Of a DNA stretch of 64,000 bases, positions 15,310 through 25,638 are shown piece after piece; the stretch's first letter is position 1; every line of letters starts with the position of its first letter. The DNA comes from DATAEK01 sp036258055 (GTDB lineage Bacteria; Acidobacteriota; Vicinamibacteria; Vicinamibacterales; 2-12-FULL-66-21). The translations under genes were made by a program, and so were the position numbers. The stretch lies in NCBI GenBank assembly GCA_036258055.1, contig DATAEK010000029.1, positions 1 through 64,000 of the forward strand. The letters run 5' to 3'. The notes beneath the pieces are model-generated. The model had not been told where the DNA came from, ran no database searches, and was given only the letters and a program-made list of their open reading frames with translations.

Positions 15310-17736
15310 ATGGTCGCTTGGATTGACGCGGCGCGGCGCGACCTGCGGCAGTCGCTGCGCGGGATCGTGCGGATGCCGGTGCTCGCGACCGTCGTGATCG
15401 TGTCGCTCGGCGTGGGCATCGGCGTGAATACGGTGGTCTTCTCGTGGATTCAGGGAGTGGTGCTTCGGCCGCTCCCGGGCGTCGATGACGCAACGAGTTA
15501 CCACCTCGTTGAGCCTCGGACCGACACCGGACTCTTCCCTGGAACGTCGTGGCTCGAATATCGGGAGCTGGCCGACGAGCTCGGCTGCTTTCGCGGGCTC
15601 CTGGCGTTCCGCATGGTGCCGCTCTACGTTGGCGAGCCTGGTCACGTCGAGCGAAGCTACGGGCTGCTCGTTTCGGGCAACTACTTCACCGCGCTCGGCC
15701 TTCGTCCCGTCCTCGGACGCTTCCTGCTGCCCGAAGAGGTGACTCGTCCCGGAAGCGCGCCGGTCGCCGTGATTTCGCACCAGCTGTGGCAGACGCGCTT
15801 CGGCGGCGCATCGAATGCTCAGGGCCAGACCGTGCGCGTGAACGGCCGTCACCTGACGATCGTCGGCGTGGCCCCACGCGGGTTCCAGGGCACGGTGCTC
15901 GGTCTGAACTTCGACTACTGGATTCCGGCGACGATGGCACCGGAGATCCTCGCGGGATCGCGAGAGCTCGAGGATCGCAGCGTGCGGGGGTACGCGGTGA
16001 TGGGGCGGCTTCAGGAGAACGTATCCATCATTCAGGCGCAGTCGGAGCTCGACACCGCGATGCGCCGGCTCGCCCAGGCCTATCCCTCGACGAACGCGAC
16101 GCTGCGCGCCGAGGTGCTGACATTTGGGAACTCTCCGCGCGGCCCGCAGCGGTTTCTGCCGACTGCGCTGGCCGTGATGCAGGCCGTCATGCTCCTGTTG
16201 TTGCTCGCGGTCTGCGGCAACACCGCGAATCTCGTGCTCGCCCGCGCGAGTGCGCGCCAGCGCGAGATCGGCGTACGACTCGCGCTGGGCGCAGGTCCGA
16301 AGCGAATCCTGAGCCTGCTCCTGACCGAGACACTCGTGCTCGGACTTCTTGGTGCGGCGCTCGGCGTGGCGATCGCCGTCTGGGGGACGAACGCGCTCAG
16401 GGCGATGCCACCGCTGGCGGGTCTCCCCATCAAGTTCCAGACCGATCTGGACCTGGTCAGCCTGGCTTTTGCGGTGCTGCTCGGCATTGGCTCGGGCCTC
16501 ATCTTCGGCCTCGCCCCTGCCCTGCAGCTCGCGCGTGTCGATCCGCTGTCGGCTTTCCGGACGGGATCGAGGACGGCCAGCCGCAGCCGGATGCGCAACA
16601 TCCTCATGGCCTCGCAGGTGGCGCTGGCGTTGCTCGTGCTCATCGTCGCCGGATTGTTCCTCGAGAGTTTCCTCGAGACCCGGACGGTCAACCCCGGATT
16701 TCGCCGTGATGGCGTGCTGCTCGCGGCGTACGATCTCACGGGCCGCAGCACGAGTCAGGCATTCACCAGGACGTTTGCCGCCAAGCTGCTGGACGCGCTG
16801 CGTGCGCTTCCCGACGTCCAGGGCGCGGCGATCGCGTCGTCGGTGCCGCTCGACATCCACGGTCTGCCGTCCCGGGTGTTCACGGTCGAGGGCCACACCC
16901 GAACCGATGCGGATTTCGATCAGGCCCTTGCCAACACGGTCACGCCCGGATACTTCGCCGTCATGGACCTGCCGCTGCGGGTGGGCGCCGATTTCGCGGA
17001 TTTGAAGGACGTCAATTCGCCGCCGCAGGCCATCGTGAACGAGGAGTTCGTGCGCCGATATCTCGCCAACGCAGAGCCGCTCGGGCGAAGACTCACGGCG
17101 CGCGGCAAGACCTTCACCATCGTCGGCGTCGTGCGCAACTCGCTCTACAACGCCTTCGGCGAACCGCCAATGCCTGCCATCTATTTCTCGTACCGCGACA
17201 GTCCAACGCTGGTCGGCGAGGTGCATCTCTGGGCGAGGGGCAACGAAACAGCACTCGCACAGGACGTTCGGCGCGTCGTGCGCGATCTCGATCCGGACCT
17301 GCCGGTCTACAACGTTCGGACCCTCAACACGCACATCGAAACGAACCTGGTGTTCCGCCGAGTGCCGGCGCGGTTGTTCGCCGTGCTCGGCCCGCTCATC
17401 CTGGTGCTCGCGGCCATCGGCATTTACGCCGTCGTTGCCTACGCGATGTCGCTCCGCACCAGCGAGATTGGCGTCAGGCTCGCGCTCGGTGCGACCGGAC
17501 GACGGCTCGTCGCGCAGTTTGTTGCCGAGAGCCTCGCCGTCGTCAGCGTCGGCGTGATTGCGGGATGGCTCATCGCGTTCATCGCGGCGATTGACCTGCT
17601 GGCCAGCGATTCCATCGATCCGAAGGTTTTCGGGGGTGTCCCCGCGCTTTTGCTGACGGTTGCGGCGATTGCATGCTGGCTGCCGGCGCGCCGGGCTGCA
17701 CGCGTGGATCCAATCGCAGCGCTGCGTCAGGAGTAA
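15310..17736 (+). CDS. MacB/FtsX-type ABC transporter permease (ADOP-like)
   Basis: An 808-residue permease made of two FtsX-like repeats, the architecture of the acidobacterial duplicated-orphaned permease family. Each half has a transmembrane helix, a large extracytoplasmic MacB-PCD domain and three more helices. The first half starts with RDLRQSLRGIVRMP and VIVSLGVGIGVNTVVFSW. The FtsX core motif appears as REIGVRLALGAGPKRIL and, near the C-terminus, SEIGVRLALGATGRRLV. The protein ends with ACWLPARRAARVDPIAALR. No ATPase or membrane-fusion partner gene is nearby. The ATG follows the preceding stop without a gap. The transported or signalled substrate is unknown. Confidence 0.88.
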   Translation: MVAWIDAARRDLRQSLRGIVRMPVLATVVIVSLGVGIGVNTVVFSWIQGVVLRPLPGVDDATSYHLVEPRTDTGLFPGTSWLEYRELADELGCFRGLLAFRMVPLYVGEPGHVERSYGLLVSGNYFTALGLRPVLGRFLLPEEVTRPGSAPVAVISHQLWQTRFGGASNAQGQTVRVNGRHLTIVGVAPRGFQGTVLGLNFDYWIPATMAPEILAGSRELEDRSVRGYAVMGRLQENVSIIQAQSELDTAMRRLAQAYPSTNATLRAEVLTFGNSPRGPQRFLPTALAVMQAVMLLLLLAVCGNTANLVLARASARQREIGVRLALGAGPKRILSLLLTETLVLGLLGAALGVAIAVWGTNALRAMPPLAGLPIKFQTDLDLVSLAFAVLLGIGSGLIFGLAPALQLARVDPLSAFRTGSRTASRSRMRNILMASQVALALLVLIVAGLFLESFLETRTVNPGFRRDGVLLAAYDLTGRSTSQAFTRTFAAKLLDALRALPDVQGAAIASSVPLDIHGLPSRVFTVEGHTRTDADFDQALANTVTPGYFAVMDLPLRVGADFADLKDVNSPPQAIVNEEFVRRYLANAEPLGRRLTARGKTFTIVGVVRNSLYNAFGEPPMPAIYFSYRDSPTLVGEVHLWARGNETALAQDVRRVVRDLDPDLPVYNVRTLNTHIETNLVFRRVPARLFAVLGPLILVLAAIGIYAVVAYAMSLRTSEIGVRLALGATGRRLVAQFVAESLAVVSVGVIAGWLIAFIAAIDLLASDSIDPKVFGGVPALLLTVAAIACWLPARRAARVDPIAALRQE

Positions 17737-17769
17737 TCCGGGGCTGCGCCGGGGACGATCAAAAAAGCG

Positions 17770-17804
17770 GACGGCGCGTCAACGCACAGGCGAGACGCGC
17801 CGTC
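17770..17804. promoter_or_regulatory. Perfect 11-bp inverted repeat before the second permease
   Basis: GACGGCGCGTC (17770-17780) and GACGCGCCGTC (17794-17804) are perfect complements with a 13-bp loop. An A-run at 17760-17766 lies on the left side, so it would resemble a terminator only for minus-strand transcripts. On the plus strand the stem ends nine bases before the ATG of the next permease, in the place of the ribosome-binding site, and could modulate its translation. Confidence 0.55.
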
Positions 17805-17813
17805 TAAGCCGGC

Positions 17814-20234
17814 ATGGACGCGCTTCTCGCCGATCTGCGCTACGGGCTGCGGCTCTTCCGGAAGTCCCCGGTCTTCACATGCGTGGCCATTGCGACGCTG
17901 GCGCTCGGAATCGGAGCCAACGCCTCGATTTTCTCGGTCGTGGACGCGGTCGTCATTCGTGCGTTGCCGTTCGACGATCCGGATCGCGTGGCGATGATCT
18001 GGGAAGACGCGAGCCGTGCGGGCTTTCCGAGGAACACGCCGTCGCCGGGCAACTACTACGACTGGCGCCGGATGGCTCGCACGTTCGCCGACATCGCGGC
18101 CACCCGAGGAGCCTTAGGCAGCCTGACCGGTGACGGCCTGCCCGAACAACTCATCGGCCGCGCCACCACGGCCAATTTCTTCAGCGTTCTCGGCGTGAGG
18201 CCGCAGCTCGGCCGCACGTTCACCGAGGCCGAAGATCGAGACGGCGCGCAGGTTGTGGTCATCAGCCATGGCCTCTGGCAGCGTCGCTACGGCGGGGATC
18301 CCGGGATCCTCGGGCGTACGATCCTGCTCAACGACACCCGCTACGAGGTCATCGGCGTCGCACCGCGCGCGTTCGCATTCCGCAACCGGGACGTGGACTT
18401 CTGGACGCCCGTTCACTTTGGTCCAGAACAGGCCTCGAACCGCGGATCGCATTTCCTCAACGTGGTCGGCCGCTTGAAAACCGGCGTCACGCTCGAGGCC
18501 GCGCGCGACGAGATGGCGACGATCGCACAAACGCTCGCGCAAACCTATCCCGGCAACAATCGCGACCTGAAGATCGTGGTCATCCCAGCGAAGGACGACA
18601 TGCTCGGAAACACGCGCCTCGAGCTGCTCGTGCTGATGGGTGCCGCTGCGGCCGTCCTGCTGATCGCGTGCGCAAACCTGGCGAGCCTGCTGCTCTCGCG
18701 GGCGGCGGGCAGGCGCGGGGAGATGGCGGTTCGCTCGGCGCTGGGCGCAACGCGCGCCCGGCTGGTCCGCCAGCTCGTCGTCGAGGGGCTGTTGCTATCC
18801 ATTGCCGGTGGGGTGCTCGGGCTGGCGCTCGCGCCGATTGGAAACAGACTCGTCGCAACCCTGACGCCCATTGGCGTCGCCGCCTCGACCACCACTGTGG
18901 ATTTGCGCCTGCTCCTCTTCACGTGCGCGCTGGCGATCGCGACCGGACTCGTGTTCAGCATGGCGCCCGCGCTCCAGGCGGGCCGCGCATCGTTGCAGAC
19001 AGCGCTCCAGCAGCAGTCGCGATCAGCCGTCGCTCCGGCCGGCCGGCTGACGCGCGATGCGCTCGTCGTTCTGCAGATTGCCGCGGCGGTCGTGCTGCTC
19101 GTCGCCACCGGCCTCATGATTCGAACGCTCGTGAACCTTCGGGCGATCGACATCGGCTTCAAGGCGGACCGTCTCCTGACGATGAGGACGAGCCTGCCGC
19201 GGCCGAAGTATGCGGACCCACAAAAACGGTTGGCGTTCTACGACCGCGTGATCGAGCGCGTCAAGGCGCTTCCCGGCGTCGAACGTACGGCCTACGCATC
19301 GAACCTGCCGTTCACGACCCAGGGAAACACGACCTGGTTCGGAATCGAGGACCGCAAGAACTCGGACGGCAACAACGGAGCGATCAACGACGCGCTGTAC
19401 CGCGCCGGCACTGTCGATTACCTCGCCACTCTCGGCGTCCGCCTCGTCGATGGGCGGCTCATCGACGAGCGTGACGGTCCGGGAACGCCGAGAGCCGTGG
19501 TCATCAACGAGACGCTCGCGCGACAGTTCTTCCCCGGGGAGTCGCCAGTCGGGCATCGCATGCGTTTCAGCGATCAGCAGAACCCCCTCTTTACGATCGT
19601 GGGCGTCGTCCGCGACGTGCGCGAGCGCGGGTACGAGCCGTCGCTCAAACCGGGCGTGTATCTCTCGATCGCGCAGGCGCCGGAATCGTGGGCGGTCCCT
19701 GAGTACCTGATCCTTCGTGCTCGTGTGCCGCCCAACGAGCTCATCGACTCCGTCCGGCGGGTCATCGCCGAAGTCGATCCCGCCCAGCCGATTGCCTCGG
19801 TCAGATCGATGGACGATATCCTCGATCTCGAAGTGGCAGACCGCCATCAACAGGCGGTCCTGCTCGGGGCGTTTGCCGCTCTCGCGCTGGTTCTCGCGTC
19901 ACTCGGGCTGTACGGATTGCTGACCTACGCCGTGGCCCAGCGGACGCGCGAGATCGGCCTGCGCGTCGCCCTTGGCGCCAGCCGGCGCGACGTGGTGACG
20001 ATGGTGGCGGCGCGCGGTCTTGGGCTGGCAGTCATCGGCCTCAGCCTCGGGGCTGCGGCGGGTTGGGCAGTGACGCGGGCGATGGGCAGCGTGCTCTACG
20101 GTGTCCGCGCCGACGACGTCGCGACGTTCGCCGCGTCACTGCTGCTGCTCGGCACCGTCGCCCTCGCCGCCTGCATCGTGCCGGCCGCACGAGCCTCACG
20201 CGTCGATCCGATGATCGTCCTCAGAGAGCAGTAA
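17814..20234 (+). CDS. MacB/FtsX-type ABC transporter permease (ADOP-like)
   Basis: An 806-residue duplicated permease of the same family as its upstream neighbour. DLRYGLRLFRKSPVFT and ATLALGIGANASIFSVVDA open the first half. The PCD domain contains VISHGLWQRRYGGDPGILG and VIGVAPRAFAFRNRDVDFW. The FtsX motifs are GEMAVRSALGATRARLVRQ and REIGLRVALGASRRDVV. It ends in ACIVPAARASRVDPMIVLR. The start follows a strong hairpin and lacks an obvious Shine-Dalgarno. It could be cotranscribed from the promoter serving the small peptide, 77 bp after the first permease. Confidence 0.88.
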   Translation: MDALLADLRYGLRLFRKSPVFTCVAIATLALGIGANASIFSVVDAVVIRALPFDDPDRVAMIWEDASRAGFPRNTPSPGNYYDWRRMARTFADIAATRGALGSLTGDGLPEQLIGRATTANFFSVLGVRPQLGRTFTEAEDRDGAQVVVISHGLWQRRYGGDPGILGRTILLNDTRYEVIGVAPRAFAFRNRDVDFWTPVHFGPEQASNRGSHFLNVVGRLKTGVTLEAARDEMATIAQTLAQTYPGNNRDLKIVVIPAKDDMLGNTRLELLVLMGAAAAVLLIACANLASLLLSRAAGRRGEMAVRSALGATRARLVRQLVVEGLLLSIAGGVLGLALAPIGNRLVATLTPIGVAASTTTVDLRLLLFTCALAIATGLVFSMAPALQAGRASLQTALQQQSRSAVAPAGRLTRDALVVLQIAAAVVLLVATGLMIRTLVNLRAIDIGFKADRLLTMRTSLPRPKYADPQKRLAFYDRVIERVKALPGVERTAYASNLPFTTQGNTTWFGIEDRKNSDGNNGAINDALYRAGTVDYLATLGVRLVDGRLIDERDGPGTPRAVVINETLARQFFPGESPVGHRMRFSDQQNPLFTIVGVVRDVRERGYEPSLKPGVYLSIAQAPESWAVPEYLILRARVPPNELIDSVRRVIAEVDPAQPIASVRSMDDILDLEVADRHQQAVLLGAFAALALVLASLGLYGLLTYAVAQRTREIGLRVALGASRRDVVTMVAARGLGLAVIGLSLGAAAGWAVTRAMGSVLYGVRADDVATFAASLLLLGTVALAACIVPAARASRVDPMIVLREQ

Positions 20235-20364
20235 GGTACTCAACGCGTTCCAGCGGACGGGCTCGGACCGGCCCGCGCAGAACGGCCCGCCCCGCCCAAT
20301 CCGCGCGGCTCCGTAGGTAGAATAGCGGGATGTGCAACACCAACGACACCTCCCGAGGACCCCA

Positions 20365-20940
20365 TTGGCCAGCCTGATTGAAGCCATCGCAATCAAGCGC
20401 AAGTCGTACTTCGAGTTCGAGAACGCGCCCTATCACTGCCTCGACGTCGAGGTTTCCAAACCCACGGCGCGCGGGGGCCAGACGCTCGTGCGCATCAAGA
20501 TGCGCAACCTGCTGACGCGTGCCGTCTTCGACCGCACGTTCAAGGCGGGCGAAAAGTTCAAGGAGCCGGACCTGGTGATGGTGCCGGCAACCTATCTCTA
20601 CGCCGACAGCGCGGGCTATCACTTCATGGATCAGGAGAGCTTCGACACCTTGACCCTCGGCACGGCGATCGTTGGCGACGATCGTCAACTCCTCGTCGAT
20701 AACGTCGCTGTCCAGATCCACAAGTACAACGGCACGCCGATCGGTCTTCAGTTTCCCCCGCACGTCGAGCTGACGGTGACGTCCACGGAACCCGGCGTGC
20801 GCGGCGACACCGCGAGCGGCGGCGTGACCAAGTCGGCGACGCTCGAGACGGGGCTCGAGATCCGAGTGCCGCTCTTCATCAAGGAAGGCGAGAAGGTGAA
20901 GGTCCACACGGAGACGCGCGAGTTTGCGGGACGGGCCTGA
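20365..20940 (+). CDS. Elongation factor P-like protein, YeiP/EfpL type
   Basis: A 191-residue EF-P family protein. EF-P enters the ribosomal E site and relieves stalling at polyproline. The start is taken as TTG at 20365, five bases after GAGGA, giving MASLIEAIAIKRK and normal family length. The GTG at 20332 adds unrelated residues, and the ATG at 20330 is out of frame. The acidic beta-barrel start YFEFENAPYHCLDVEV is followed by the tip loop KPTARGGQT instead of the KPGKGQA of canonical EF-P. The longer PTARG loop with Arg is that of E. coli YeiP (EfpL). The C-terminal domain (KSATLETGLEIRVPLFIKEG, VHTETREFAGRA) is complete. A weak -10 TAGAAT lies at 20318-20323. Confidence 0.88.
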   Translation: MASLIEAIAIKRKSYFEFENAPYHCLDVEVSKPTARGGQTLVRIKMRNLLTRAVFDRTFKAGEKFKEPDLVMVPATYLYADSAGYHFMDQESFDTLTLGTAIVGDDRQLLVDNVAVQIHKYNGTPIGLQFPPHVELTVTSTEPGVRGDTASGGVTKSATLETGLEIRVPLFIKEGEKVKVHTETREFAGRA

Positions 20941-20944
20941 TGGG

Positions 20945-20992
20945 ATGGTAAATGGCAAATGGTAAAGGGTAAATGGCAAATGGTAATGGCAA
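20945..20992. repeat. Heptamer tandem repeat, unit ATGGYAA
   Basis: About seven consecutive 7-bp units: ATGGTAA, ATGGCAA, ATGGTAA, AGGGTAA, ATGGCAA, ATGGTA (one base short), ATGGCAA. They lie between the EF-P-like gene and the prolyl oligopeptidase gene and begin four bases after the stop codon. The unit sequence differs from the other arrays in the window but the period is the same. Confidence 0.85.
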
Positions 20993-21025
20993 GGGGCTAA
21001 GGGTAGACGGGAGGGAGCAACAGTG

Positions 21026-23170
<2,145 letters not shown>

Positions 23171-23174
23171 TCGT

Positions 23175-23576
23175 CTACTCGTCTGACGGGCCGTCGAGTA
23201 CGAGCCGGATCTTCGCCGCGAGCGCGGCGGGCGTGTAGGGCTTCTGCAGGAACGCGAGCGTCGCGTGCTCGACGCCGTCGTGGACGGCGGCGTCCGCGGT
23301 GAAGCCGCTCGTGTACAGGATCTTGATATCGCCGCACCGTTCCTTGACGCGATCGGCGAGCTCACGTCCGCTCATCCCCGGCAGCGTCAAGTCGGTGACG
23401 ACGATCGATACGTCCTGAAGATGCTGGTCGAGAATCGTCAGCGCTTCCTCGCCGGTAGCCGCTTCGAGCACTCTGTAGCCATGCCTGGCGAGTCCGCGAC
23501 CGGCGAGACGGCGCAGTAACTCTTCGTCTTCGACGAGGAGGATGGTCCGGCCCGTGCGAGTGCCCGGCGTGCTCAC
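23175..23576 (-). CDS. Stand-alone receiver (CheY-like) protein
   Basis: A 133-residue single receiver domain: TILLVEDEELLRRLAGRGL with the acidic pair, phospho-acceptor Asp in IVVTDLTLPGMSG, Thr/Ser switch in ILYTSGFT and Lys in FLQKPYTPA. There is no output domain. The GTG start overlaps the stop of the upstream VOC gene (GTGA at 23573-23576), so the two are translationally coupled. This receiver type (SGFTxxxxxxxxxx...FLQKPYTP) is usually the C-terminal domain of hybrid kinases, so a distant hybrid kinase may be its partner. An upstream in-frame extension is mostly antisense to the VOC gene and is rejected. Confidence 0.85.
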   Translation of the reverse strand: MSTPGTRTGRTILLVEDEELLRRLAGRGLARHGYRVLEAATGEEALTILDQHLQDVSIVVTDLTLPGMSGRELADRVKERCGDIKILYTSGFTADAAVHDGVEHATLAFLQKPYTPAALAAKIRLVLDGPSDE

Positions 23577-23953
23577 GCGAGATCGTACGCCGTCGGGTGC
23601 AAGGGTTGATACAACCCGACCTCGGCGCCGCTCGGGAGGCGCACCGACGTCCGGATTCCCCACCGCTCTTTCGCTACTGGACCGCAGCGAACGGACGCCG
23701 CCTTCAGCGATGCGATGACGGATTCGAGATCGTCACACATCAAATACATCTCGGCCCCGATCATCGAACCATCGCCTGCCGGAGCGGGGGCATCACTGTC
23801 GACGGGATGCAGCGCCAGTTCGGACGGCGGAAGCTGAAAGATCAGCCAGCCATGGCCGATGTCGACGTGGCGGAGTTTCAGGACGTCGCGGAAGAACGCG
23901 CGATCGGCGTCGGGGTCCTTGCTGTACAGCAGTACGTGCGCGGCGGTGATCAT
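23573..23953 (-). CDS. VOC (glyoxalase/bleomycin resistance-like) family protein
   Basis: A 126-residue vicinal-oxygen-chelate fold protein with the typical two beta-alpha-beta-beta-beta modules. The opening is ITAAHVLLYSKDPDADRAF with DVLKLRHVDIGHGWLIFQLP, and the second module is EMYLMCDDLESVIASLKA with WGIRTSVRLPSGAEVGLYQP. The His in the first strand and the Glu-type residues at strand ends suit metal binding, but the activity (lyase, dioxygenase or thiol transferase) cannot be assigned. Its stop overlaps the receiver gene's GTG. Confidence 0.8.
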   Translation of the reverse strand: MITAAHVLLYSKDPDADRAFFRDVLKLRHVDIGHGWLIFQLPPSELALHPVDSDAPAPAGDGSMIGAEMYLMCDDLESVIASLKAASVRCGPVAKERWGIRTSVRLPSGAEVGLYQPLHPTAYDLA

Positions 23954-24108
23954 GCGGGCCAGTGTAGCCCAGGATCCTGAAGGGTCCGCCTGAATCTAGA
24001 ACCTATCTCACAGACCGAGACCCTGCCGGCGATCAGATTCGTTGAGGCAAGATGCGAGCGAGCGTCGCGAGCGAGCCACGCGAACGGCCCGCCTTCGCGC
24101 CGAAGGCG

Positions 24109-24230
24109 CTACGGCGCGTCCGCCGTAGCCTTGGCGAAGGCGGAAGCGAGCCGGCGAAGCGGCGAGTGAGAGCCCAGCCTCCGCCAAGGCTACGGCGGGT
24201 CCGCCGGAGCTTTAGCGAAGGCGGAAGCGT
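24109..24230. repeat. Two 41-bp direct repeats with internal dyad
   Basis: Copies at 24109-24150 and 24190-24230 share the sequence pattern CTACGGCG-S-GTC-CGCCG-K-AG followed by a GCGAAGGCGGAAGCG tail. The first copy contains a perfect 8-bp stem (CTACGGCG/CGCCGTAG, loop CGTC) and the second one mismatch. Further GAAGGCG and CGCCTTCG words occur from 24091. This looks like a dispersed palindromic intergenic element. No gene is supported in 23954-24288. Confidence 0.75.
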
Positions 24231-24240
24231 GTGGGGGAGT

Positions 24241-24260
24241 CCGAGGGGCAAGCCCCTCGG
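24241..24260. terminator. Strong hairpin 3' of the sulfur operon
   Basis: CCGAGGGGC, two A residues and GCCCCTCGG form a perfect 9-bp stem, 28 bp beyond the stop of the MOCOS-like gene. It has no T-run on the minus strand, so it may be a stem that stalls RNA or protects its 3' end rather than a classical intrinsic terminator. Confidence 0.5.
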
Positions 24261-24288
24261 ATGACACCAGGATGCTGGTGAGCTGGAG

Positions 24289-25638
24289 TCAGCAGGCGGC
24301 CACGATGGCGATGGCGCGGGACACGTCGTCGGCGTTGGTGGCCAGGCCGAGCGATGCGCGAATGGCACCGACGGCTGTGCCATCGCCGAGGCACGACGCA
24401 AATCGTTCGACCGTGAATTCCCCATCGAGATGGTCGAGACACCGGGCTGATCCCCGTGGATCGAAGCCAAACGCCGCCTCGGCCGCGCCAGGATTGCAGA
24501 AGCAACCGCCCCGCACCGAGACGCCGGCCTGGGCCATCCGCTGTTCGACGACTTGGTACGGGACGGCGTGACCAGAGCGGTCCAGGACGTTGAACGTGAC
24601 AACGCCGCCGCGGTCGGTCATGTCAGAGGGGCCGTAGATCTGCACGACCGGGCATCCGTTGGCGTGCCTCAGGCTCTGCAGTCCGTGCAGCAGCCGCGCG
24701 GTCAGGCCGAGCACGTGCGTCGAGAGCCGCGACATCCCGATGCCTTCCAGCAGATCGAAGCCCGACGCCAGCGCGGCGATGCCGATGAAGTTCGGCGTGC
24801 CGTCCTCGAACGCCTCGTGGTCGGCGCGCAGTCGATGCCGCTCGAGCTGCACCGAAGCGAAGAGCACGGTGCCGCCGGAAAACCACGGACGGATCAAGCG
24901 GTCGAGGGCGTCGCGGCGTGCGACGAGCGCACCAACGCCCGTCGGATATCCGAACAGCTTGTAGAACGAAAGAACTGTGAAATCCGCCGGGCATCGGCGA
25001 AGACTGAGAGCGGCGGTGGGCGCGAACGCGGCCGCGTCGAGCAGCACATCCAGACCGAGCGCATGCGCGTGCTCGACGAGATGCAGGGGATGTCTCACGC
25101 CCGAAAAATTCGACTGCGCTGGAAACGCCAGCAGTCCGCCGCCGGCCTGCGCCGCTTCAGCGAGGGCAACACCGGGCTCAGCGAGCCGCAAGTCCGCGTC
25201 GAGCGGAAGATACCGGACCTCGGCGCCTGCCCGCCGCGCGTACGAACGAATGCCGTTGACCGAGTTGTGATTGTCCGCACTCAAGACGCAGACAGAGTCG
25301 GATCCGAACGGGTAACTTTCCGCGACGAGCTTGATCGCAGCCGTGGCGTTGGCGGTGAAGGACACGACGTGGGTCGCATCATCCGCATCCAGGAAGGTCA
25401 GGACACGTCTTCGGGCATCGTCGATGATGCGGGTGCTCGCGAGCGATGGCGGGTGCGACGAGTGCGGGTTGCCGAGAAGCGTTCGGGTGAGAAAATCGTG
25501 GTGGTCCTGCACCTGTGACTCGGCATACAGCGCGCTGCCAGCGTAGTCCAGATACGTGTGATGACCGAGACGCGCGAACTCTCGATCGCGGAGACCTTCC
25601 AGCGAATAATCGACGGCCGGAGCCGCGCTGGTCAGCAC
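24289..25638 (-). CDS. Aminotransferase class V PLP enzyme, MOCOS/cysteine desulfurase-like
   Basis: A 449-residue fold-type I PLP enzyme similar to the N-terminal desulfurase domain of molybdenum-cofactor sulfurase. YLDYAGSALYAESQ is the family start, SFTANATAAIKLVAES binds PLP phosphate, and SADNHNSVNGIR is typical of the MOCOS group. The Schiff-base Lys is in LSFYKLFGYPTGVGALV. A Cys that could carry persulfide lies in VRGGCFCNPGAAE. The start is GTG at 25638, overlapping the upstream gene by 7 bp. As the last gene of a rhodanese/thiosulfate-channel operon it is a good candidate for sulfur transfer from cysteine or persulfide to an acceptor, possibly the molybdenum cofactor; the acceptor is inference. 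Confidence 0.85.
   Translation of the reverse strand: MLTSAAPAVDYSLEGLRDREFARLGHHTYLDYAGSALYAESQVQDHHDFLTRTLLGNPHSSHPPSLASTRIIDDARRRVLTFLDADDATHVVSFTANATAAIKLVAESYPFGSDSVCVLSADNHNSVNGIRSYARRAGAEVRYLPLDADLRLAEPGVALAEAAQAGGGLLAFPAQSNFSGVRHPLHLVEHAHALGLDVLLDAAAFAPTAALSLRRCPADFTVLSFYKLFGYPTGVGALVARRDALDRLIRPWFSGGTVLFASVQLERHRLRADHEAFEDGTPNFIGIAALASGFDLLEGIGMSRLSTHVLGLTARLLHGLQSLRHANGCPVVQIYGPSDMTDRGGVVTFNVLDRSGHAVPYQVVEQRMAQAGVSVRGGCFCNPGAAEAAFGFDPRGSARCLDHLDGEFTVERFASCLGDGTAVGAIRASLGLATNADDVSRAIAIVAAC

Noticed and set aside
15190..17334. 714-codon open frame antisense to the first permease
   Set aside because: Its product is Arg/His/Glu-rich without any fold pattern, while the opposite strand encodes a clear FtsX permease. 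Long antisense frames are expected at this GC content.
20330..20364. ATG 20330 and GTG 20332 as starts of the EF-P-like gene
   Set aside because: The ATG is out of frame and hits a stop quickly; the GTG adds eleven residues with no family match and no ribosome-binding site, unlike TTG 20365.
24052..24264. Small gene on the plus strand between the VOC and MOCOS-like genes
   Set aside because: The frame simply translates the two dyad repeats and the terminal hairpin into an Arg/Gly-rich peptide.
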